Below are positions 50,651 to 59,892 of a DNA stretch of 64,000 bases, in pieces; position 1 is the first letter of the stretch; each line of letters begins with the position of its first letter. The notes under the pieces were generated by a model. That model was not told the origin of the DNA. It did not search any database and was given only the letters and a program-made list of their open reading frames with translations. The stretch covers positions 5,952,001 to 6,016,000 of the forward strand of contig JAYJMM010000116.1 of assembly GCA_037349105.1 (NCBI GenBank), written 5' to 3'. The position numbers and the translations under genes are program-made. The stretch is from Limnomonas spitsbergensis (taxonomy: Eukaryota; Chlorophyta; Chlorophyceae; Chlamydomonadales).

Positions 50651-51085
50651 CTAGTAGTTTTCCAGTCGACCTCGGACAGCGCTCACTGCCTTTTCCAGCT
50701 GCTCCGAACTCCCCACCTCGACGTTTAATACCGAGTTCTTAGGTGCCAAAAAATGTTTGAATGCACGTTCGGCATCGCTGGGCGATCCACCGTCAAACAT
50801 GGGGCCTCGGTCAATTGCAGAGGGAACGCCCCCCCCCCCCCCGCAGGGCAGGCAGGGCCATATCTGGCTGTAATAGATGGGTTTTAACCAGAGAGGAAGC
50901 CCCAAGTCGTCTAAATGTCGATGTAGTTTGGGGGGATCGGGGGGCTTGCCGGCATTAGGGAGCAGGGGACCCGTCCAAGAAGGAGCCTCGTCCCCTGGTG
51001 TGAACAAACTACGGCAGGGGACCCAAACTACGCGGTCCCCTGCCCCCCCGTATTGTACGGATTTGTCACTGAGACAACGGGTCAA
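50651..51085 (-). CDS. Uncertain ORF, possible last exon
   Basis: The minus-strand frame ends with LNVEVGSSEQLEKAVSAVRG and a stop at 50651, right beside the minisatellite. The last 50 or so residues have protein-like composition, while the 5' part contains G-runs and looks non-coding. It could be the final exon of a degraded gene. No family recognised, and no second exon found. Confidence 0.25.
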   Translation of the reverse strand: MTRCLSDKSVQYGGAGDRVVWVPCRSLFTPGDEAPSWTGPLLPNAGKPPDPPKLHRHLDDLGLPLWLKPIYYSQIWPCLPCGGGGGVPSAIDRGPMFDGGSPSDAERAFKHFLAPKNSVLNVEVGSSEQLEKAVSAVRGRLENY

Positions 51086-51749
51086 AACTACAGAGGGTGC
51101 TGTAATTAGAGCGCTCTATATGATTTTTCGCTTGCATCATTGTTTAACCCCTTCTTTCACCCTGAACGCATCCATGCAGTTATATTTCCGGGCCGGTGGT
51201 CGGCAGGAAACACTATGTTGTATTAACCTTTTCCGGAACTTTTCATGCTCATGAATGAGTTGAAATTACAGCCTCATGAACGGGCATTGGTTGTTCGTGT
51301 GTCAATTATATATCCGCTCGCCTATTTATCGCCTGTCTCGCAATTTCTATACCCAATGCCGCATAAGAACCGAGGACGCCATCTTTGGCTGGCAGGAAAA
51401 CGGCAACAACCTCGAAGAGTCCACATACGAAGAGTCCACATACGGTGAGGTCCGACACCCAACCTAATAGGGAAAAAATCATGTCATCACGAGAAACAAT
51501 CACCAAATGGGAATCCAGGAAAACAAGGATTGTGTGCTCAGGTTTTACAAAGTGCGAGGCTCTTTTCTTTGGATTTTACAAGGTGTAAGGCCAGCCGCCC
51601 AACCCTAGAAAACCTGAGACGCACACACACAAAAAGCAGCTCGGGTGCGCATGGGGCCCTCGTCGACAGCCGAGAAAAGGCAAGCTGGAACAGGAAAGGC
51701 ACTCGACCAACAAACACTCACACGGCCGCAATAACCCAAGTGTAAAAAG

Positions 51750-51960
51750 TTTGATTAAGTTCGAGGGGGGGGCAAAAATAAAAATACTACACCCCATCCT
51801 CGAAAGTTGTAGAGCTTGACGAAAGCTTTCCATATCTGATCTTAAAATTATATCTTGGCCCAGGGGCTGGGAGATATGGAGGGTGTAAGTGGTGGTGGGG
51901 GAGGGGGATAACAAAAAAAATGACTTTTTGAAATTTTAGTATTTTTTTTAAACATCAGAT
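51750..51960. repeat. G-run dispersed repeat, copy 1
   Basis: Starts with a G-run and GCAAAAA, then ACCCCAT, then GTAGAGCTTGACGAAAGC-TTTCCAT and an AT-rich end. A second copy in the same orientation lies at 52895-53000. Likely an old dispersed element; not coding. Confidence 0.55.
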
Positions 51961-52189
51961 TGAGACGATACCTACACCGTTGAATTCCCACTGTCATTTG
52001 CTACAGATATACATCATAAAACATTCCGCACAGAATACCAGACCCCTCTTGGCATGCAAGTATAAAGTATTGCATGGGGAGCTGCCATGGCTCCGGAAAC
52101 CCCTGCTCCGTTGTGCGTACACGTATTATGGACTCACACGGTGTAGCTGCATTGGTAGTTGCTATGAATTAAGCAATGACAACCTGTTG

Positions 52190-52575
52190 TGAGCATAGTT
52201 TGAAGGTCTTAACATTTTCAGACAACCCAGTGGCCCTAAGGAATCACCAACAGGGGAAAGAGTGCAAGAGAGGAGCTGAGCTGGCCAGGAAGAATTCGAC
52301 GAAGCGGCTGAGAGGGATTCTGCCAACAATCCTTGCACCAACAGACCAGTGGCTTGCACCATCTGCAGGAGCATCGCGGGTACCATCCGCCCTTATGTCT
52401 GAGTTATCACTTCCTAGATCATCACATGGAGTCAGCCCAACCTGGTCAGGAGCTGATGGAGGCAGATGTGACGAGATATGCCATCAGCGCTGAGGAGTTT
52501 AAGGCGGTGGTGGGCAAGGAGCTCCCCAAGAAGCAGAAGACCAGGCTTTTAAAGCAGCACATCAGCTCAAGTTAG
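52190..52575 (+). pseudogene. Possible decayed BED-type zinc-finger transposon fragment
   Basis: A plus-strand frame contains SDNPVALRNHQQGKECKRG, resembling the His/Cys end of a BED zinc finger as found in hAT-like transposases. The preceding cysteine pair is not visible in frame, and the frame shifts near 52330-52460 before a lysine-rich stretch (AVVGKELPKKQKTRLLKQ). Too short and broken to assign firmly. Confidence 0.25.
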
Positions 52576-52894
52576 ATGCTAGTTTGATGCCACTCATGCG
52601 TGATTCCTCCCGTTTCTGGGGCCTCGTGGTCTCTAGCGAGGATAAGTAGCTGGCAGGTGGTAGCTAGAGCAATGGTTTACTCGATTGTTTCACCGCTTGG
52701 AATTTGTGAGCCATCTACATTTATCGACACGATTAGAAGCGCACTGATGAGCTGATTGAAATTGACCCCGCGCCCTTCCTTCAATTCTGATTTTTGATGG
52801 GAAATTAAGGATTTACTAGGTTTTGGAGGCGGGGGGGGGGGGGCAGTGTTCGTTTGCCAATTTTTTAGGATGGGGTCTTTAACGTGTTTTTGTC

Positions 52895-53000
52895 TTCCCG
52901 AGGGGGGGGGGCAAAAACAAAAAAAATCCACCCCATCTCCCTTTTTTGTAGAGCTTAACGAGAGCGTTCCATAGCTGTTTTTAAAAAATTATATATATAA
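52895..53000. repeat. G-run dispersed repeat, copy 2
   Basis: Same order of words as copy 1 at 51750: G-run, GCAAAAACAAAA, CACCCCATC, GTAGAGCTTAACGAGAGC, TTCCATA, AT-rich tail. The two copies differ at many positions. Confidence 0.55.
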
Positions 53001-53695
53001 ATGTTCCAGTAGAAGCGCCTTGCCGAGCTGATCAAAAAACACCCCCTACAATCCTACATGCCCTATGATTTTGAATTTTGACTGAGATATTTGAATTTCA
53101 ATGGGTTCCGGAGGCGGGGGGGTAGGCTAGGGTGCTCGCTTTTGTTTGGGGGGATGGGGTCCCCAGCTTTTTTTTGCCCCCCCCTCCGCCCCCCCCTCGA
53201 TTTAGTTCTGAAAATAAGAACTGGCACCCCACCTCGGCACCCCACTGCATGAGAACACACTACCACCAAGAATCCACCCCAAAGCGTTAGCGAGCGTCGC
53301 CACCTAAACCGGAAAACGGCACCCAACCAAAAGACGGAGACAAGAGCTGACAAGAAGCCAGAAATAAAATAAGCCTGAACAATAAGATGGAAAATGGCAA
53401 TGTGATACCCGAAGGCATAGCCCCCCACCCGCAAAGATACAACTCAAAGACGCGCAGCCATAAGGCCCAAACTACCCATAGGCCCTCTCAACACGACGCA
53501 AAATAGCAAACAGGAGAAGCATTATCAAAACTAGGGAACATCAATACAAAGGGGGCGAGAAGGGGCACAGCGACCCGACGAGTCAATGGATTGCCTAGCA
53601 AAGAGGGATGTCTCCCGGGGACCAGCACTCTCCGAGTGGGAGTGGTGGAGAGTCAGATTGTTGTTAAGGGGTAAGGGGGGGCTTGGGAAGCTGAA
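53001..53695. other. G-rich intergenic DNA
   Basis: Contains several runs of seven or more G or C around 53120-53200 and low-complexity purine sequence up to 53690. No gene recognised on either strand. Confidence 0.5.
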
Positions 53696-55665
53696 TGTCG
53701 CACCATAAAGCAGTAACTGCAATACTATGGTAAATACCGTAAACTCCGGTCAGGACACCTTAGAGAGGTGTCATCTACTCACAAACACGGTACATCACCG
53801 TACACTCATGCTCCTTGTACTTCAGACAAGAGTGTGTCAACAAGATAACTGTAACTGGAAGGTCCTAACTGGATGTCTCTGCATAGAAGTCTCCGTCTCG
53901 TGGGTACCGCCCCTACTACTTTACTACGCAATGTGCGCTTCAGGTCCGTGGCGGACTTCTTTCCTCACGGCAGTGATGGACGCCTACGGGCAGGCTCAGT
54001 GACTATTCACTGGCTGTGAGTGCTCTTCGAGTTAAGCAGCTAGATGGATACTTGTATATATAGCAATTGACTTAGGTAGCATAGGCCTTCTGGCCTTCTG
54101 GGCGCGATCCAGCGGGGCTATGTTAAGGTGCACTTACCGCGCTACACGCGGAGAGGGTGACGGGACGTAGACTGCGTACTTCTTCTTCGGCAGGGTCTCG
54201 GTTCTCTGGCTGTGGTACTTGTCTCCAGCTATCTCAGATGAGGCTGATCTAGGCTTGACTTGAGTAAGGGTACTGACTTATGTGAACGTAAGAGGCCTCA
54301 TACACGGATGACTGCCGGTGCTTGTTTACAATAGAGGTCTGTCCTTTAGAAAGGGACGAAGTAACTAGCCAAGGCAATTGCCGGGATACAGGGACCCGGC
54401 AGGCCCAATTCAGATACGGTAGAACCTGTCAAATCTCCCTGCGTAAGCGGGTTTCTAGGTCTCAGCTCAAATCCGGAGACTCCGCAGAGAAGCTGCGGAG
54501 TCACCGAGACCGCTAACTGCGGTCTAAACGGTTCTGTCACGTATACTGTAATATACTGTGACAGCTGTCGCACCATAAAGCAGTAACTGCAATACTATGG
54601 TAAATACCGTAAACTCCGGTCAGGACACCTTAGAGAGGTGTCCTCTACTCACAAACACGGTACATCACCGTACACTCATGCTCCTTGTACTTCAGACAAG
54701 AGTGTGTCAACAAGATAACTGTAACTGGAAGGTCCTAACTGGATGTCTCTGCATAGAAGTCTCCGTCTCGTGGGTACCGCCCCTACTACTTTACTACGCA
54801 ATGTGCGCTTCAGGTCCGTGGCGGACTTCTTTCCTCACGGCAGTGATGGACGCCTACGGGCAGGCTCAGTGACTATTCACTGGCTGTGAGTGCTCTTCGA
54901 GTTAAGCAGCTAGATGGATACTTGTATATATAGCAATTGACTTAGGTAGCATAGGCCTTCTGGCCTTCTGGGCGCGATCCAGCGGGGCTATGTTAAGGTG
55001 CACTTACCGCGCTACACGCGGAGAGGGTGACGGGACGTAGACTGCGTACTTCTTCTTCGGCAGGGTCTCGGTTCTCTGGCTGTGGTACTTGTCTCCAGCT
55101 ATCTCAGATGAGGCTGATCTAGGCTTGACTTGAGTAAGGGTACTGACTTATGTGAACGTAAGAGGCCTCATACACGGATGACTGCCGGTGCTTGTTTACA
55201 ATAGAGGTCTGTCCTTTAGAAAGGGACGAAGTAACTAGCCAAGGCAATTGCCGGGATACAGGGACCCGGCAGGCCCAATTCAGATACGGTAGAACCTGTC
55301 AAATCTCCCTGCGTAAGCGGGTTTCTAGGTCTCAGCTCAAATCCGGAGACTCCGCAGAGAAGCTGCGGAGTCACCGAGACCGCTAACTGCGGTCTAAACG
55401 GTTCTGTCACGTATACTGTAATATACTGTGACAGCTGTCGCACCATAAAGCAGTAACTGCAATACTATGGTAAATACCGTAAACTCCGGTCAGGACACCT
55501 TAGAGAGGTGTCCTCTACTCACAAACACGGTACATCACCGTACACTCATGCTCCTTGTACTTCAGACAAGAGTGTGTCAACAAGATAACTGTAACTGGAA
55601 GGTCCTAACTGGATGTCTCTGCATAGAAGTCTCCGTCTCGTGGGTACCGCCCCTACTACTTTACT
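53696..55665. repeat. 870-bp tandem repeat, 2.26 copies; possible LTR
   Basis: Units at 53696-54565 and 54566-55435 differ at only about one base (position 53772 A versus 54642 C); a third copy, 55436-55665, stops after 230 bp. The pattern is X-Y-X-Y-X with X of 230 bp and Y of 640 bp. The plus-strand start is TGTCGCACC, so on the minus strand the block ends in GCGACA, a typical LTR end. At the other end, reading the minus strand, a purine-rich tract (GGGGAGCGGGGGGCGAG) lies directly before the block, like a polypurine tract before a 3' LTR. Each unit contains a TATATATA word and three hairpins near its end. No coding frame makes sense. Could be the 3' LTR of the gypsy element or a TRIM-like element. 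Confidence 0.7.
54477..54563. other. Three consecutive hairpins at the repeat-unit end
   Basis: GACTCCGCAG/CTGCGGAGTC (10-bp stem, 5-base loop), AGACCGC/GCGGTCT (7-bp stem), and an imperfect palindrome beginning TGTCAC and ending GTGACA. The same set recurs 870 bp later at about 55347-55433. The first unit has it too; the truncated third copy does not. Confidence 0.8.
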
Positions 55666-56477
55666 CGCCCCCCGCTCCCCAGCGTTAAGCCCTCCAGGCA
55701 TGCGCGGGGAGCCGGAAAAGGGGTGGTACTGAAAGAACTTCTTGAAAAATATGTACGTAGAAGCTCAAATCATCATCTGCAAATATGCCTGGTTCCGGCC
55801 TTCTACAAATCTGCCTGGTTCAGGCCTTCTACAAATCTGCCTGGTTCAGGCCTTCTACAAATCTGCCTGGTTCAGGCCTTCTACAAATCTGCCTGGTTCA
55901 GGCCTTCTACAAATCTGCCTGGTTCAGGCCTTCTGCAAATCTGCCTGGTTCAGGCCTTCTGCAATCAGGAAATAAAAATTAACCGAGTTCAGCTGAAGCG
56001 CAATGCGCAGAACCCTACAAATTCAAGCTGTTCAGCCCACTACCGGCTAGCAAACAGAAAAATTTCAAAGTTATCAGGTCAAGCTAAGAACAACCGCTGC
56101 TCTCGCCCCACTGCGCCATAGCCGCCTGGTCTTCAAAGGCCACAGGAAATGTGCGCCGTAGCAGCGTGATCCGCCCCCTGCTGTGTTAGTACTGCCCGAG
56201 TTGACTAATTCTCCTCGCTCATCATCCTCATAAGTCATAACATATGTACTACCGTAGCCTTGCTGCTACGGTGTTTGAGAAACAAATTTTCATTAAGCTG
56301 CCGTAACTCTACTCCTGCATCTTCCGTCTTCGGTTCGCTGGCTGCCGGCCCACTGCCTACCGGGTACTAGGACAAGCCGCGCTGCGTTTGCATTTCTGCT
56401 CTGTAGGCGCCTGCCCGCTCCTTGCCAATTACGGCGTGAGTGACGTCACGTGCTCAGCGGCCTTGCCGCTCCGGGCT
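55666..56477 (-). other. Gypsy element 3' untranslated region
   Basis: Lies between the stop of the integrase ORF and the 870-bp repeat block. Contains the purine-rich tract at about 55664-55682 and a 26-bp tandem repeat (separate entry). No coding frame. Confidence 0.5.
55786..55963. repeat. 26-bp tandem repeat, about 7 copies
   Basis: Unit TGCCTGGTTCAGGCCTTC-TACAAATC repeated almost perfectly; the last two units have TGCAAA in place of TACAAA. Each unit contains the near-palindrome CCTGGTTCAGG. It sits in the 3' region of the gypsy element. No spacers, so not CRISPR. Confidence 0.95.
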
Positions 56478-59400
56478 TCAGGTCCCGGTAAGATCCTCAA
56501 GGGCTGACTCCTCTTCCTCCCTTGCTGCTTCTTTGGCCACCTTGGCCCTTCTTGTAACTGCTCTCGGGGTGACATTGGCCTCTCCCCGGCCAGTGGTGTA
56601 CGAGATGTCATACAACCCGTTCGCCATTGGTCTTGCGATGCCCCGCTCCATTTGCCTTGTTGCTGGGTTGGTGGCCATGACTTCCACCTCAGGCCTGTCC
56701 ATGACGTTGGCCTCCTGGGCTGTCCTGGCAGCCGCTCTGGCTGCTGGGCTCGGCCGCCCCTGGACCTGTAAACTGCGCTCCTCTGTGGTGGGCCCTGCTA
56801 CTGCAGCGGGCCCAGCTCCCTTGTCATCCGGTGTGCAGTGTGGGCACAACCACTTGCCCTCAGGCACCTCCTCGAGTACTGGTACCAAGCAGTCCATGTG
56901 CCAACCTGTATTGCAGGCATCACACAAAAGCATCACCTCTCCGCGATCGGGCAGCTGGCACACCTCGCAGGACAGGCTGTTATTGGGCCTGGTAGTACTG
57001 AAATCAACCACTCCCCTGAGGTTGGGCAAGTGGCATGGGGAGCAATTGACAGCATTCTCTGTTACTGTGAGGCCATCTGCCCCCTCCAATACCAAGGTCC
57101 CCGTCGCCCCCAGTGTTTTTACCCTGAGGATCTCAGGCCTGGCCTTGGGATCGAGGCTGCGTCGCTCTGATGAATACTTTACATACACGTAATCTCCCTC
57201 TGCAAAACGCCTGACCTGGGGAACATACCCTCCCCCACGAATGCGTGCATATCGCAGCTTGTCGCGGTGCTGCGCTATTTTCAGATGCTCACCCGCGACT
57301 GGCAGTGCCTCTTTGATCCTGGCCACTCTGGCCAAGAGCAAGTCTGCTGCCTCCTCTGCTGTTGCCACCTTGGCTGTGCTCCAGAGGTCCGCCCCCACCC
57401 TGGAGGGAAAGGTGGGTCTCTGCCCGAACAGCACCTCGTACGGCGCCATGCGCGTGGCCTGCTGCGGCGAGCACCGGAAGCCAAGGGCTACCCAGGGCAC
57501 CATCTTGTCCCAGGACTCGTCGCTGCTGCCCTCCTCGCAGCACTTGCGCAGGCCTGCCTTGAGGGTCTGGACAGCCCTCTCTGAAAGCCCGTCTGCCTGG
57601 GGGTGGTTGGCAGAAGTGGTGCGATGGTCAATGAAGCAGTCCAACAACATGTCCTGAAATTCACCCTGGAACTCTGTTCCCTGGTCTGTTACCACCTCTG
57701 CCCATCCCCCGAATCGTGCAACAACATTTTGAAAGAATGCCAAGGCCGTCACATCAGACGCTTTGCTTGGAATGGGGATCAACTCCACCCATTTGGAGTA
57801 ATGCTCCACACACACCATCACAAACCGATTTCCCCTGGAAGTGGTCGTGAATGGACCACACAGGTCCACTCCCCACCGGAAAAACAACCCCTCAATGGGT
57901 AGCGGGTGCAGGTTGGGCTGTATGTGATTGAACGTGGACGCCCTGGCCCTGTCACACACACCGCATTCCTGCACCGCCTTCTTGACTGCTGCTCGAAGCC
58001 CCCGCCACCAATGCTGCTGCATGACCATGAAAGCCGTGCGGTGGCTGCCAAAATGACCCGTACCTGCATGCGCTGTCTGGATCACTGCTAGCCTGTCTTC
58101 TGGCCTGGGCACCACACAACGTCTACCATCTGGCATGAGTCTCATCAGGACTCCTCCCCTCTCTGATTCCCACTGGAATGGCGCTGCTCTGCGCTGTATT
58201 CTGGTCTGTTCTCCTAGCTCTGTTCCCTGGACATAAGTCTTCTCACGGAGAAACCTCAAGACGGGCTCATCTGCCCACACATCAACCCTAGCCGACGGTC
58301 CTGCAGGACAACCTGGCTGGTCCTTCTCACTCTCTGTGTCCCTGGTTACTTTGATTCCAACCTCAACTTGTTCCTCAGGCGTGTTCCCACCTGGTTCCTG
58401 TGCCGCGTCGGCCCAGTCTGCCGCAGCCGATTCTCCCAGGCACTGTCTGTATGACGCGGCCGCTTCTCCGCTACCTGAGCACGCGTTTCCTGCAGTAGCA
58501 AGGGCATAGTGGCTGGACATTAAAGTCGCCCCCAGCACTGGGTCCCTGTCCTGGCCTGGCAGCTTTGCCCTGCGTGTCAATTCTGCTGGCATGATTTTAG
58601 CACACTCAAGTGCCACATTGAGCCATGCACTTAGTGCCCATGAATCCATGCACCTGCCCAAGGCTGCCCGTCTGGCTGCCTCTGGGAAGTCTGGGCGCGG
58701 CAATGTGGACCCCACAGCGTACCCCATGGCGCGCTCACGCTCGTTTGCGTTGGGCTCCTGCAAGTCCCCCATGGGCCTGTACACCATCCCATTTTGCCCG
58801 TTCCGAAAAGAATATGATGAGGGCGTGGCCATCAAACACGGCAGCGCTTTCCTGGGCTGCCCTGTTACATTGATGCGGTACCCCCCATTGTCCGGACATG
58901 ATACTACTTGGGCCTTGCTGCCCTTGTCCAGAATGTCGTCTACAATCCCCTCGTGGGGTCTGGTCGACGCACGAATCACAAATTCAATATCTGCTGCAGG
59001 GGCAATATTCCCCCAATAGTTGCGGGTGCGGTGGGCGTAAGACCCCACCTGCGCTGCGTCAAACAACGCCGGTGTCCCCAGAATCCTGCACACTTCCTGA
59101 AAAGCCTCAACACTGGCCTTCACACTCTTCTGATTCAATTGCATTGCTACATTCTCAATCAGGTACGCTGGCGGCCTAGGTCCCTGCAGGAACTGTAGAG
59201 TACCCAACAGCTTGACTAACGGGAAGAAAGACTTGCTTCTCTCTCCCGCGAGCCCACGCCCCTTGCCAGCTGACGAAAGGTCCTGGCACTCCCAGCCTGC
59301 TACCATGAACCACTGGCGCCCCTCCTGGGCACCCGCCTCCTTGAGGTGCTCTGCCGTAATGGCATACACATCTTGCGGCAACGCTCTGAAAGCTTTATCA

Positions 59401-59871
59401 AACGCTTTGACCGGAAGCAACTGGGGGAATCTCCTGTGCAACTGCAACAGGCGACCCCTTGCGATCTCTCTGACTTCCTCACTGATATCTGCATACAAGT
59501 ACTGCACTACTGGGATACCTGCCCTGAGTACCATTTCCAGCCCTGAGCACATACCTCCAAACTCCAAAGGGCTCGAAAAGGACGACTCCTTCGGTCTCCA
59601 TGGCCCGCACAGCCCCACTCGACAGGCAAGCTGTGTCCAGGCCTGCAGGGGAATGAGGGGGCAACACTCGAGGCAAGTCAGCAAGAACATCACTGATCAT
59701 TGTCCTGGACCGCTCCCTGTTGCTGAACGCCTGCTCTGCTGTACTGACAGGCTGCGCCTGTTCATCATCGTCAGTGGCGGCAGAGGATATCTCCTGCCCC
59801 ACCGGTGCTGTCACGCAAGCTGCCTCTGCAGCTCGCAACATCTGTACTCTCCTTCTGCCCTCCTGCGCCAT
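56478..59871 (-). CDS. Retrotransposon ORF: DNA methyltransferase-integrase-PHD finger (frameshifted)
   Basis: The ORF opens at ATG 59871, 22 bp after the RT ORF stop, but a 7-bp tandem duplication (59555-59568) shifts frame inside methyltransferase motif I; the downstream frame runs open to 56478. Residue numbers follow that frame opened at 59693. DNMT3-like domain about 45-390: FGGMCSGLE (motif I), WECQDLS (motif IV, catalytic Cys about 136), ENV (about 180), AHRTRNYWGN (motif VIII) and NANERERAMGY near 320. Integrase: H-H-C-C zinc site (HAGTGH...CGVC, from about 540), then D610, D670, E705. PHD finger at 909-953 with complete C4HC3 pattern (CEVC, CDAC, HMDC, CPHC). The methyltransferase transfers methyl groups to cytosine; integrase inserts the cDNA; PHD fingers read histone tails, here in the place where chromoviruses carry a chromodomain. 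As it stands the full product cannot be translated without a frameshift. Confidence 0.9.
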
Positions 59872-59892
59872 GCGCACTATCTGGTCTGCATG

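Noticed and set aside
52333..52575. Independent small gene with a lysine-rich C-terminus
   Set aside because: More likely part of a broken transposon fragment; no start context, partner exon or homologue.
53063..53434. Minus-strand hydrophobic ORF as a membrane protein
   Set aside because: Built on G-runs and low-complexity DNA, no homologue recognised, and no exon partners.
53696..55665. Ribosomal spacer or hammerhead-bearing retrozyme
   Set aside because: No rRNA-like sequence, and no hammerhead core (CTGATGA with GAA) on either strand of the unit.
57241..57657. Plus-strand ORF opposite the integrase
   Set aside because: Antisense shadow of a well-defined integrase core. The same holds for the plus-strand frames over 58591-59019, 59212-60009, 61406-61954 and 61994-62468.
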